DNA of 64,000 bases from Nicotiana tabacum. Taxonomy: Eukaryota > Streptophyta > Magnoliopsida > Solanales > Solanaceae. Below are positions 33,179 through 44,965 of this stretch, in pieces. The stretch spans positions 35,506,758 through 35,570,757 of the forward strand of contig NC_134080.1 in NCBI RefSeq assembly GCF_000715075.1, given 5' to 3'. Below the pieces are notes generated by a model that saw only the letters and a program-made list of their open reading frames with translations, had not been told where the DNA came from and did not search any database. The number at the start of each line of letters is the position of its first letter. Position 1 is the stretch's first letter. The translations under genes were made by a program, and so were the position numbers.

Positions 33179-36100
33179 AAAACCAAAGGTTGAGGTTTGT
33201 CCGAAGAAAAAGGAATTTGGGTGTCCAATGGACCTTAGTCGAAGTGTTCTCAGTTGAGAACATTCGATTAAGGTCCATTTGACCTCAAAAAAGGTCTGAG
33301 TCAGAGTCCAAGTCAGGATCGTCTAGTGTCCGAGTTCTTGAGGTATTTTTCCTGTCTTGTTGGTTCCATTTTGTATGTGTTTATATCTATTTATTTCTTT
33401 AGTTTAGTTTTATTGACTTTTCATTTCTTTTGACGATTGATTCTGTCCTTCTTCAATGACCCTTTATTTGGTCGAACTTTTTCTGTTCATGGTCAATGAA
33501 TGTGATAAAACCATATAATCGATTTGAATGAGTGTCATCGATTAGTTAAGTTTTATTATGAATCCCTGTTTCTATCAATACGATTCGAATCACCTGTGTG
33601 CCTGTTCGATTCTTATTTGCTATTGATTGTATGTGTTGTAATTCGTGTAGTCGATTGAATAAGTGTCGTCGGTTAGTTTTACATGCTTCAATTCTGATTA
33701 AATAACCTGATAATAATGTGATTCGTACTGCTTCAATTCTGATTGAATCATTGTTTGAATTTGATTGTGAATTGGTTATAGCTGTAGTACTTTAGTGATC
33801 AGCTAAAAATCAGTTATTAGGTTTGTAACTTAGAAAACAGATCGATGAAGCTTAGGGCATGTCAGTAATACACAGGGGTTAAGGGGGTATTTTGGGGTTT
33901 TTTAAAAGGCTTGAAATGTTTAGTGTTAGTGGTCTGACCGTAAGGGTACTTAATTGACCATTAAACTAATACTTTGTCTAGTGGTAGTGGCTTAGGAAAC
34001 ATAATAGCATGGGGATTTAATTGAATATTATAAGCTGCCCATGCCTTTGGACACAAGACACTGGATAATGGGCTGTAAGAGAATATCATGGGCAAAAGAT
34101 GGTGGTGATATTAGTTTAAGTGTTTCAAGAGGGCTGTAGAGGGGGTCAGTTTTGGTGGTATAAATAAAAGCATTGAGGACAGATTAAGAGGATCTTTTTC
34201 GACAGAGGGAGGGGGCTGGTTTTTTTAGAGCAGAAAATCAGTTCTTTTTGAAGCTTTTGAGTCTGGTCTGGGATTTCTTTTGAGGGTCAGTGTTACAAAA
34301 AATAGAGAGAGTTCTTGGGAGTTTCACTAGTCCTTAAGAAATCAATTGATTGCTATCTACTGGAATCAGTAGTTTTTCTCTACTTAGTTTTCCAGTAGAC
34401 TTTTGGTTTCAGTCGAGACCTTCTCGGATCAGTTTGAGTTTTTTGTTGCTGTAGTATGTTTCTAGGGTCAATTTGAAGGTCATTTGGGTTTATTCGAATC
34501 GATTTTGGGTTAATCTATTCATCTTGTTGGTTCAAAACATTTCTGAACTCTTCCTGGATTGAAAAATATATTTATGGGCTGAGCTGGTTCTGTTTGTGGC
34601 TGTTTGGAACTTCAAATTGTTGTTGTGAATTGTTGTTGTATTGTTGCTCGCATTACTGATGCTGCTGATCTTTCTTCTACTTTATCTCTGTTCCAATTCC
34701 ATGTACACTTCCTTGATTTGCTTCCATGTAACTCCAAGTTGAAGTTGAAATGAAAATTGCTATCAGATCTCCGCACTTTGGATGTTGTCTGATATAGTTT
34801 AAGTGGTTTAAATTATCACTTGTTGCTAGTTGATTAAGATGGTATTGATTTGAGTAATAGACTGAGTTGTAATAATGTGGAATGTTAAGTGGGATTTCCT
34901 TAGGCTAATCTGAATTATATGTTGCAACTAACTGTCAGTCAACTTAAGGATCTCGAGTTTGCTAATTGGTTAGATCGATGAGTGTGAAATGAAATTGGAT
35001 GTGGCTAATTTAGTTTGTATGTTTAGTATAGAGTTCTCGAACATGTAGTAATGTGAGCTGAAATTATCCTTCAGTTTGGCTAGTTTAATTTTGTGCCTGA
35101 TAATTTGATTATTAACATCAGAAGGCAGTTGAAATAGGAAATTACTTCGAGTTCTTGAATTCTCATGTGTACTGAGAGTAAACTAGCATGAAACCCTAAA
35201 TCGTTTGAACATTGATTTAACATCCTCAATATATGCTTTCTTTCACCTTAATAGTATCCAATAGCTCATTAAAAGATAAGTAGAAATAATTTGAGCTTTA
35301 AGCTGAAATCAGAAAGGTTAGTTATTTCATCAATCAATAGGTGAATCACGTTTTCCTTTGTTGTAAATGGTGAAATACGAATAACTTGAAGCTGTCCATG
35401 AATACTTGAAAGTCATTTTTGAATGGGCGATCAAGGCTTAACATCCTATCTCGAATGGGCTGGACTCCGATGCATTTCAGGCGGCTCAAGTTTGGTTTTA
35501 ATTAAACACCCGTGTAAACCTGGGCTCAAGCCTAAGGCTGGCTTGCTCTCGTGTGTGCCTGGATTTTGGTCCATTTAAACGGGTTGTGCTTTAGGCCCAA
35601 GCTGGCTGAAGTAGCGTGAACCCATTGACCTCAAATATAGTCGTTATTAATTAGGATTTCTTTCCCTTATTTTTAGAGACAAGAATAATTAGAAAAATCA
35701 TAGTCGCTTAGGGATCAGCCTTTAAATAAAAATGATGAGACGGGTCTCGCCGAGTAAAAATGCAAGTTGCGGGGCCCTCAATGAATGGTTAAAATAAAAC
35801 ATTTAGAATTCGGGACGGGCTATTTAGCGAATTTCACGTCCTTCCCCAAAATAACAACGCGTTAGTCTCTTTAGGCGCGTATTTTAATAACATTACCTCC
35901 CTAAACTCGGGTGCACATTTATGTGACCCAAATCCAAATCTCAACGAAAGTCGAAACGTGTCGCTAATCACGGGTACATTGATTGTGACGTGATTCGAGA
36001 TGCATTACCACGACGTTGCAAATTCCTTAAAAAATAATGAATGAGACGAGCCTCGACAAACCAAAAAATACAAGCTGCGGGGCCCTCCATACGTGTTGGT

Positions 36101-36702
36101 AAAATTACTTAGACCTCGGGATGAGCCATTTAGCAAAATTTCACGGCCTTATCCAAAATAATTATACGCTAGTCGCTTTAGGTGCGCCTTTAATAATTTA
36201 CTTTCATAAACTCGGGTGCACATTTATGTGACCCAGATCCAAATCTCAACGAAGTCGAAATGTGTCGATAACCACGGGTACATTGATGTGACGTGGTTCG
36301 AGATACGTTTTCACCACGTTGCAATTCTTTGTTAAAATAATAATGATAATAATAAAAGCAGTTAATAGTTAAAATCTGAACATAGGTTCATAATTGTATA
36401 AAATCAGATAATTAAGCCGAATATGACAGTTGAGTGACCGTGCTAGAACCACGGAACTCGGGAATGCCTAACACCTTCTCCCGGGTTAACAGAATTCCTT
36501 ACTCGGATTTCTGGTTCGCGGACTGTAATACAGAGTCAATCTTTTCCTTGATTCGGGATTCAACCGGTGACTTGGGACACCATAAATCTCCTAAATGGCG
36601 ACTCTGAATTAAATAATAAATCCCGTTTCGATTGTCCTTTAATTGGAAAAACTCCCTTCTGCGCCCCTGCGGGCGCGGGTAAAAAAGGAGGTGTGACAGC
36701 TC

Positions 36703-36720
36703 TAGCGACTCTGCTGGGGA
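36703..36720 (+). promoter_or_regulatory. Primer-binding site candidate
   Basis: TAGCGACTCTGCTGGGGA lies 4 nt after the 5' LTR. It differs at the second base from TGGCGACTCTGCTGGGGA, the form I recall for Tat/Ogre elements that prime from tRNA-Arg. Confidence 0.65.
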
Positions 36721-37847
36721 GAATAAACCCAGAATCCCTGGTTCAGGGTTCAGAATTCGATCTTAGATAAATTGTTATATTTGGCTTTGTTTATTATCTG
36801 ATTTTTACATGTTTTGGGCCTAATGTGCTAAATGCTGCTTTTACTGCTTTGATATTATCTGAACTGTATATAAACTATGCCGAAACCCTTCTCTTCTTAC
36901 CTCATGGGATGTGCTTGCTAGTTGAGACTCCCTATTCTGTTAGTGTCATACCTTGAAATAAGAAAGAGGCCGGACAAGTTACAAAGCCGGACGATCTCGC
37001 GAGTCCCCGGTACGTAGCCCCCTCCTCGACTCGAGTTGTCCGCTCGGGTACACAGTCTAGAACAAATACCCAGGTTACGAACCTAGAATAACTCAGCTTC
37101 ATGCCGGATCCCTAGTAGGAACGTTTGTTTGCATCATGTGCATTTAACTTTGGAGGCTCACCACAGGGGTTGGGTCTGTCTAGGACAAGTGTACCAAAGC
37201 GACAAAAGACCATCCTGATGCTTCCAACTTGCTACCTGTGCATTTGTTGTTTCGGACTTGCATGTTGACCGGCTCTTGAATACTTTGAGGAAAGAGAGAT
37301 AGAGGTAGCTAATCGCCTGTTTTGAAAAAAAATCATCAATGTCCAAATAGCGTCGAAACTTTGTCGAATTTTTGAGAAAATGAAAAAAAGAAAAGAAAGG
37401 GGTTTTGTTTATGAGAAATGGTTTTATTTGCCATTGAAAAGAGTCTTGTTTTCAAAGAAGTTTGTTTTATCTACCTGAGCTACGCCGGTTTGATTCTCAC
37501 AGGGTGCGAGATACGTAGGCAACCCTCATCGGGTCCAACCTCCCATTTACAAAAAAATGTCAAAAAACAATTTCGTCATAAATAAGTCGGGTGACGCCGT
37601 TTTGTCAAAATAGCCGAATGTTCCCAAAAGGGACGCCGGAAGGCTGACTTTGCCTAAACGACCACTTTTAGTCATTTTTGGATTTTTGACCGGTTGACTC
37701 ACCCAACTTTAAAATCTTCATTCCCGAAGTGCTGAAAAGCCGTGTGCGGAGCCGGATCTTCCTTTTAATCTGTGAAAAATTAAAAAAATAGTCAATTTGT
37801 TGAGTTAAATAAATTTCATTTCTTAATCACCTTAATAAATGTGCAGG
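36721..37847 (+). other. Leader of the Ogre-like element
   Basis: Non-coding. Contains the TACGTAGGCA block at 37477-37532 (GAGATACGTAGGCAACCC) and ends at a splice-acceptor-like TGTGCAG before the ATG of the ORF1 relic. Confidence 0.6.
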
Positions 37848-37958
37848 ATGAGCACGATGCAAAATGAACCGTTTCCAATAATGACTAAAATCCCTTTCAA
37901 GTTGCGTCTATGGTGGGATGATTTAGGTGGTGAAGGGCCACCTTCTTTGCTTCAATAA
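37848..37958 (+). pseudogene. ORF1/gag N-terminal relic
   Basis: 36 codons from ATG to TAA, reading MSTMQNEPFPIMTKIPFKLR then a WWDDLGGEGPPSLL stretch. It looks like the start of the long ORF found before pol in Solanaceae elements of this type. Everything after it up to the G-patch-like region is deleted or unrecognisable, so the capsid gene is effectively absent. Confidence 0.5.
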
Positions 37959-38690
37959 TGATTTATGTCCACCAGATCATGGAAGATTTGAAAGATCTGC
38001 AAAGGGGCCTTGCACCAAAACCCGCGGCGAGGCCGAACGACGCCCTGCGGGCGCCAAAATTCAAAACTCGAAAACATTCATAGTTTGAGTCTGTATTTTC
38101 CTTGTCTTCAGAGTCTGTTGTCCGTCGGAGTTTGTATTTCCCTTTTTGGCATAAAGTCTGTAGTCTGTATCAAGTCTGTCAATTTCCTTTCTAAAATGTT
38201 TTGCCTTGTAATAAAACGTTTTGCTAGTAAAATCCAAAAATGGTGTCTTTATTTTACGCACTTGTGGCAGAACTACGCCCGGTCTGATTCATGCGGGGAC
38301 ATGATACGTAGGCAATCCACATAAGATCCGACCACCACTAAAAAGAAAAAGAGAAAAGAGGCAAAGTGAATAAAAGAACAAGAAAGAAAATAAAAAGAGA
38401 GATAGAGAAAGTTTCGGACGAGGCACAAACAAAGTAAGCCGGAATGACGCATGCGGTCGAAGCAAAGACATGTTAGAAATGGTTAAACTGCCTAGGAACA
38501 TTGCATCCCCCAACGTGAAATTGCAATATGTGTTAAACTCTAACGCTAACTAGTTTGTTGATTTCCAGAGATTTCGAACCAGTTAGTTTGTTAGAACGTT
38601 CTGGCAGATTATCATTACAAAACAAGATCCAAAGGCCCACACTAAAAAGCATCCCACTTCCCAAAATAGCAGCTGCAACTGTCATGGTAG
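37959..38690 (+). other. Rearranged region replacing gag
   Basis: No coding domain. Contains a second leader-side TACGTAGGCA block at 38272-38330 and an A/G-rich tract at 38336-38416. It resembles UTR rather than gag sequence. Confidence 0.55.
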
Positions 38691-39122
38691 CCTCGGAGAT
38701 GTTGAAGAACGGGCTTGGTGTCAGGCAAAGGTTTAGGAGCTGATCTCCAAGGTATTGTTCATCCGGTTTCTTTGCCCAAAAATCTGGATACTTTTGGGTT
38801 GGGGTTCAAGCCTACAATGGCGGATGTGAGGCGGGCCCGCAAGTTGAGGAAAAGAGTCTGGGTCCTTCCCAAGCCAATCCCGCGCCTATCTATATCATTT
38901 GTCAGAGCAGGTATCAGAAAGTTGTCGGTCCCAAAAGTTATCGGACCATTGATTAGGCCAGATGGAGATTTGAATGAGGGCTTTGAAAGGTTGTTCGCCG
39001 ACGTCAACGTGATAGGAGCTGGAAAAGGTTCCAGTAGGGCAGATATACAGTTTGTAGGGCCTAGGGCCAATATCAACAATTGGATGGCTACTCCCCTTCC
39101 TACACGAAGGGAGTCTTGGTAG
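38691..39122 (+). pseudogene. G-patch-like segment at the start of pol
   Basis: SGKGLGADLQGI (38721-38756) resembles the G-patch motif that follows protease in many retroelements. It is followed by GFKPTMADVRRARKLRK and a conserved-looking tail ending in a stop codon at 39120-39122. The preceding part (VASEMLKNGLG) is in another frame, so a one-base shift lies near 38715. No protease D-S/T-G motif was found upstream. Confidence 0.6.
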
Positions 39123-39232
39123 TGGGCTCTGATTTTTCTTTCTTGTCTTTTTTGGATTATTCCAGGGTTGTAATCCAGTTTTGTTTTGTATTCGGCAAAG
39201 TGTGAAACTCTGTTATCCCGTATTTTAATAAA

Positions 39233-42200
39233 GTGAAAGCTTTTTCTTCTTATTTTGTTTTAACTTTGTTTTCTTCTTTTCTCTTTCTGAACAATTCTCT
39301 TTATATTGTTTCTCATGACATGGCATGCACAACGGATCTTCAACCCAGTCTAAAAAATCAATCTGATTCCGAACTAATTGTACAAGAGGTCGATTATGAT
39401 GGTGAATCGGAATACGATGAGGATGAAGCCTTCGAAGAGATAAACAGAGAGTTAAGCCAGTTTGAAGAGAAATCCAAGCCCAACTTAAATGACACAGAAG
39501 CCATCAATTTAGGGGATGCAGATGATATCAGGGAAACTAAAATAAGCATCCACATTGCACCGGAAATCAGGGAAGAACTAATCAAAGCACTTATTGAGTT
39601 CAAAGACGTTTTTGCATGGTCGTATGATGACATGCCGGGGTTAAGCACAGATTTAGTGGTTCACAAATTGCCCATTAACCCGGCATGCCTTCCCGTCAAG
39701 CAGAAATTGAGGAAGTTCAAAATAGACATGAGTGTGAAGATTAAAGAGGAAGTAACCAAGCAGCTGCAAGCAAAGGTTATTCGGGTCACTCGATATCCTG
39801 ATTGGTTGGCTAATGTGGTGTCAGTGCCGAAGAAAGATGGGAAGATCAGGGTGTGTGTCGATTACCGCAATCTGAACAGGGCAAGCCCAAAGGATAACTT
39901 TCCATTACCCAACATCCATATCTTGATCGATAACTGTGCCGGACGTGAGATTGGGTCTTTTGTAGATTGCTATGCTGGGTATCATCAGATTCTGATGGAT
40001 GAAGAAGATGCGAAAAAGACGGCATTCATTACGCCGTGGGGGACTTATTGCTACCGGGTAATGCCTTTTGGCTTGAAGAATGTTGGGGCAACGTACATGA
40101 GAGCAATGACTACTGTATTTCATGACATGATACACAAAGAGATTGAGGTATACGTGGACGATGTGATCATAAAATCCAAGCATCAGGAATACCACGTAGC
40201 AGACCTAAGGAAGTTTTTCCAAAGACTTCGAAGGTACGATATTAAGCTCAACCCGACCAAATGTGCATTTGGTGTTCCATCTGGAAAGCTGTTGGGATTC
40301 ATCGTCAGTCGGCTAGGCATTGAGTTGGACCCGTCAAAGATCAAATCCATCCAAGATTTGCCACCGCCGAAGAACAAGACAGAAGTAATGAGTCTGTTGG
40401 GAAGGTTGAACTATATCAGCAGGTTTATTGCTCAACTCACAGCAACTTGTGAACCCATTTTTCGGCTACCAAAGAAAGATGCTGCGGTAGAATGGACGGC
40501 AGAATGTCAGGAAGCATTTGACCAAATCAAAGGATATTTATCAAATTCACCTGTGTTGGTTCCACCTGAGCCGGGAAGACCATTAATTCTTTATCTAACG
40601 GTCCTGGAGAATTCGTTTGGTTGCGTACTGGGGCAACACGACATTACAGGAAGGAAGGAGCAAGCCATCTATTATCTCAGCAAGAAGTTTACAGGCTATG
40701 AGGTTAAGTACACTCAACTCGAGAAGACATGTTGCGCCCTAACTTGGGTGGCCCAGAAATTGAAGCATTATCTGTCATCATATACTACTTATCTTATTTC
40801 ACGCTTGGATCCACTGAAGTATATTTTTCATAAGCCTATGCCCACAGGGAGATTGGCGAAATGGCAGATATTACTCACAGAATTCGACATCGTCTATGTG
40901 ACGAGGACGGCCATGAAGGCCCAAGCATTGGCTGATCACTTGGCCGAGAATCCTGTTGATGAAGAATACGAGCCCTTGAGGACGTATTTTTCGGATGAAG
41001 AAATGATGCATGTAGATGAGTTGGAATTATCTGAGGAACCAGGTTGGAAGCTCTTCTTTAATGGAGCCGCAAATGCGAAAGGAGTTGGAGTAGGAGCGGT
41101 ACTTATTTCTAAAATAGGACATCATTATCCTGTTACGGCACAACTACGTTTCTATTGTACCTATAACATGGCTGAATATGAGGCATGCATTTTGGGCTTA
41201 CAGTTAGCTGCAGACATGGATGCCCAGGACGTCTTGGTCTTGGGAGACTCGGACCTCCTGGTGCATTAGATTCAGGGTGAATGGGAAACAAGGGATTTAA
41301 AACTCATACCATATCGACAATGCTTGCTTGATTTGAGTAAACGATTTCGATCAGTGGAGTTCAGACACATCCCAAGAGTTCATAATGAGGTTGCCGATAC
41401 TTTGGCCACTTTAGCATCGATGTTGCACCACCCAGACAAAATTCATGTTGACCCATTGCATATCCAGGTTCGTGATCAGCATGCTTATTGCAACATGATA
41501 GAGGAAGAAATGGATGGCGAGCCGTGGTTTTATGATGTCAAGGAATACCTCAGGATGGGGATATACCCGGAGCATGCCACCGGAGATCAAAAGAGAGCCA
41601 TTCGGCGATTGGCAAATGGATTTTTCCTCAGTGGAGGAGTGTTATACAAAAGAACACCAGATTTGGGATTGTTGAGATGTATAGATGCTGGTCAAGCCAC
41701 GACAGTGATGATAGAGGTACATGCGGGAGTTTGTGGGCCACATATGAGCGGATATGTATTGGCGAAGAAGATTCTTCGAGTAGGGTATTATTGGCTCACT
41801 ATGGAGCGTGATTGTATCAATTTCGTGCAAAAATGCCATCAGTGTCAGATACACGGAGATTTGATTCATTCTCCGCCAACAGAATTGCATACCATGTCAG
41901 CACCATGGCCATTTGTTGCATGGGGCATGGATGTCATTGGACCGATTGAGCCGACAGCTTCTAACGGTCATAGGTTCATTCTGGTCACCATCGATTATTT
42001 CACCAAGTAGGTTGAGGCTAAAACTTTCAAGTCGGTAACCTAGAAGGCGGTGGTAGATTTCGTTCATTCCCATATCATCTGTAGATTTGGGATCCCAAAA
42101 GTGATCATCACGGACAATGGTGTTAATCTTAACAGCGGTTTGATGAAAGAAGTGTGTCAACAGTTCAAGATTACACACCGTAATTCCACACCATATCATC

Positions 42201-42772
42201 CCAAGGCGAATGGAGCGGTCGAGGCGGCCAACAAGAACATAAAGAAGATATTGAGGAAGATGATAGAAGGATCTAGACAATGGCATGAGAAATTACCATT
42301 TGCATTGTTGGGTTATCACACTGCTGTTCGTACTTCAGTAGGTGCAACTCCTTATTTGTTGGTATACGGAACTGAAGCAGTGATACCGGCAGAAGTTGAA
42401 ATTCCATCCCTTCGGATTGTCGCTGAGGCTGAGATTGATGATGACGAGTGGGTCAAAGCCTATTTGGAGCAGTTGAACCTGATCGATGAAAAGAGATTGG
42501 CAGCTGTGTGTCATGGCCAGTTATATCAAAAGAGAATGGCAAGAGCATACAACAAAAAGGTGCGTCCCCGAAAGTTTGAAGTGGGCCAACAAGTGCTGAA
42601 ACGCATCCTCCCACATCAGGCCGAAGCAAAAGACAAGTTCGCCCCGAATTGGCAAGGGCCGTTCATTGTAACCAGAGTGTTGTCCCATGGCGCTTTATGT
42701 TTAACAAATATCGAAGGGAAATGCGTCGACATGGCTAACAATTCTGACGCAGTTAAGAGATATTATGTATGA
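39233..42772 (+). pseudogene. Ogre-like pol: RT, RNase H, second RNase H, integrase, with three TAG stops
   Basis: A single frame from 39233 to 42772 interrupted only by TAG at 41267-41269, 42008-42010 and 42041-42043. RT: FAWSYDDMPGL, VPKKDGKIRVCVDYRNLN, FVDCYAGYHQI, YRVMPFGLKN and active site YVDDVIIKS (40150). RNase H 1: PLILYLTVLENSFG to LADHLAEN. A second, archaeal-type RNase H (41040-41320): LFFNGAANAKG, NMAEYEACILGLQLA, VLGDSDLLVH; dual RNase H marks the Tat clade. Integrase: zinc finger H-H-C-C (HAGVCGPH...KCHQCQ), catalytic D in WGMDVIGP, D in ITDNGVN, E in NGAVEAANKN. The end VKRYYV matches the first element. The second RNase H has Asn where catalytic Asp is expected. Confidence 0.92.
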
Positions 42773-43258
42773 TTTCTTTTGATTGTAATTATTGTTTGTT
42801 TGTACTGGGCATTTATCGGAGAATGAAATGACGGAGGCAATTCTTTCTTCTATCCAAACACTTTAACTTTTGCTTCCCCTTTTGAGCCTTATTTATTCTT
42901 TCATACCCCTCTTTTGGAATCAGTAATGAAAATAAAAGAAAAAGAGAAGAGAAAAATAATGATAATAAAGACAAAAGAAAAGTCACAAGAAAAACAAAGA
43001 AATTGGGAACTAGATTTGACATGATTCCTCAAAGAAGGATACGTAGGTGCCTCACGGCTCGGTCATAGTGTAACAAAAGAACAAAAAAAATCCCCAAGCA
43101 AGAAAAACTGGGGCTGAAGTTGTGTTTATAATTTTGGGAAAGAAAGTTGATTCCAAGAGGTGTAATGTTTTACCCATCAAAATTATTTTGAACCTTTTAC
43201 CCTTTTTCTTTTAGCCATACACAAAAACCCATATTGATGTCCAAAAAAGACCTCCCGA
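42773..43258 (+). other. 3' UTR proximal part, Ogre-like element
   Basis: Non-coding, beginning after the pol stop. Carries the TACGTAGGCA-type block at 43004-43070 (GGATACGTAGGTGCC, GGCTCGGTCA). Confidence 0.7.
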
Positions 43259-43615
43259 TCAGTATCCGAGAAGTGCCAAGTCATGCAAACAAAAGTCGGG
43301 AATAACACTCTGATCCCCAGCGGAGAAGAGGATCATAAGCTGGAAATGAATTGGTAGCCGAAAGAATCCCCAACAGAGAGAGTCATGTCGGTAACACTCC
43401 GATCCCCAGCTAGAAAAAATAACATAAAATGAGAGAGTCTTATCGGTGAAAACCTCCACAGGAACCATAAGGCGACGTAAGTTGAGAGAAATAAAACGAG
43501 AGAGTCTTATCGGTGAAAACCTTCACAGGCACCATAAGGCGACGGGAGTTGAGATAAATGAGAGAGTCTTAGCAGTGAAAACCCCTCGAAGGGCACTATG
43601 AGGCGACAAGACAAG
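43259..43615 (+). repeat. About 65-bp tandem repeat in 3' UTR
   Basis: Three clear units built on GAGAGAGTCTTATCGGTGAA and CATAAGGCGACG at 43429, 43498 and 43560, after two CTCTGATCCCCAGC/CTCCGATCCCCAGC copies (43307, 43396). Confidence 0.8.
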
Positions 43616-44960
43616 ATTGGCGGAAAGGATCCGCATTTGGCAAAGAGTTGAGTGCCTGTTTATCTCCAGCAAGATGAGGCCGTCCGAAAGATTGATTGAT
43701 ACAAATAGACTGGGTTGATTAATCCGGAACGCACAACATGGTCGTTGGGATCGGTTATATCATTCAGATAAGTTGTTTTCTTTCTTTTTCCCCAGCATTT
43801 GTTCAGAAAGATTTCTTCTTTTTCTATCTTTTGAAATCATCACTTTTTTCATTTCTTGGTCTAAAGACTTTATTCCCCCAGCAATTTGTTTTTGAAAAGG
43901 ATTTTCAAAGCTTATTACCAGTTGCCAAGATGGTACAAAAACACAATGTGGATAGGACGGGCCAAGGATAAGGCGACAAAGCGAAAAGAAGTTTTTCGCA
44001 AGACCAAATGATGAATGGGTCTAGATTCCAAGAGGACCGAATTTCCAAGGGAAGTTGGATAAAAACAGAAAAACAACAGTTGAAAAGTTATGGATCAAAT
44101 TCCAAGAGGATCCCCAGCAGATTTGCGAGATGCAGGAACAACTCCGACAGATTATCGACCAAGTTCCGCGATGGTCGGACAACACAGAGCGGGGAGGGAA
44201 GAGAAAAGAAAAACCATCCCCAATAGGAATATCATCCCCAGCAAATAATATCATCCCCGGCAAGTTTTGTAATAAAACGCAAAGCAAGGAAAGGAAAAAG
44301 GGAAACACCATCCCCAGCAGGAGTGGCACGACCACTCACCACGTTTTAAACTAACAAATTTTTCTTTGATTTGAAGTAGGGAAAGGAAATTGACAGCGGG
44401 AAGACATGGCCACAAAGAAGATTATCAAACTGGGGCAGAAAATTTTCTCTCATTGCGAAAATTTTCTTGAAATCAGATACCCACTTGGGGAAGATGGAAG
44501 ATAACACAAGTTTTGAAGGAGGTGGAATCCCCAGCAGTTTACGGGAGAAGGCAATACAAGTTTTAAAGAAAGCAATCTTGGAAGAAGCAAGATAACCCGA
44601 GTTTTAAGGGTAGTGGTCTTTGAATCAGTGTCATCCCCACCATTGTTAAAAGGAGGGAAGTAACTAGTCTTAAAGAAGGAAGATAATTCCCCAGCAATGT
44701 TATCCCCGACAGGTTTCAGAGAAGTGAAAACACCATTTTGAGGGAAGTAGTTCCAGTGGAAAGAAAGCGCCAGCTTTAAAGAAGTAGTCTTTGAAGAAGG
44801 AAAATAACATATTTTTGAATAAAACACCGGTGTTATCCCCAGCAGTTTTCAGAGGAATGAAACACCAGTTTTTAAGGAAGTAGTTCTGAAAGAAGATAAT
44901 TTCAAGTTAGAAGGAAAATGGTTCGGGAGGCAGGAAGGAACAACAGCAATAAAACGCATT
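43616..44960 (+). repeat. 3' UTR with scattered ATCCCCAGCAG motif
   Basis: ATCCCCAGCA or TCCCCGACAGG recurs irregularly (44111, 44217, 44236, 44310, 44528, 44688, 44835) among purine-rich, non-coding sequence. No ORF with domain features; open frames at 43738-44354 and 44450-44827 are not convincing. Confidence 0.65.
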
Positions 44961-44965
44961 TTTAA

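Larger units (their letters stand above)
31933..36698 (+). repeat. 5' LTR of the Ogre-like element
   Basis: TGTGAGCACG to GTGTGACA. Contains the U3 palindrome 32603-32631, a TATA box (32653-32660), a 132-bp tandem repeat with hairpins (32830-33178) and a roughly 306-bp tandem duplication (35734-36345, paired GTGACCCAAATCC/GTGACCCAGATCC segments). It ends in a GC-rich tail CCCCTGCGGGCGCGGG. The 3' LTR shares this layout. Confidence 0.92.

Noticed and set aside
43738..44354. Open frames in the Ogre-like 3' UTR
   Set aside because: They sit in purine-rich sequence with the scattered CCCCAGCAG motif; no domain and no conservation argument.
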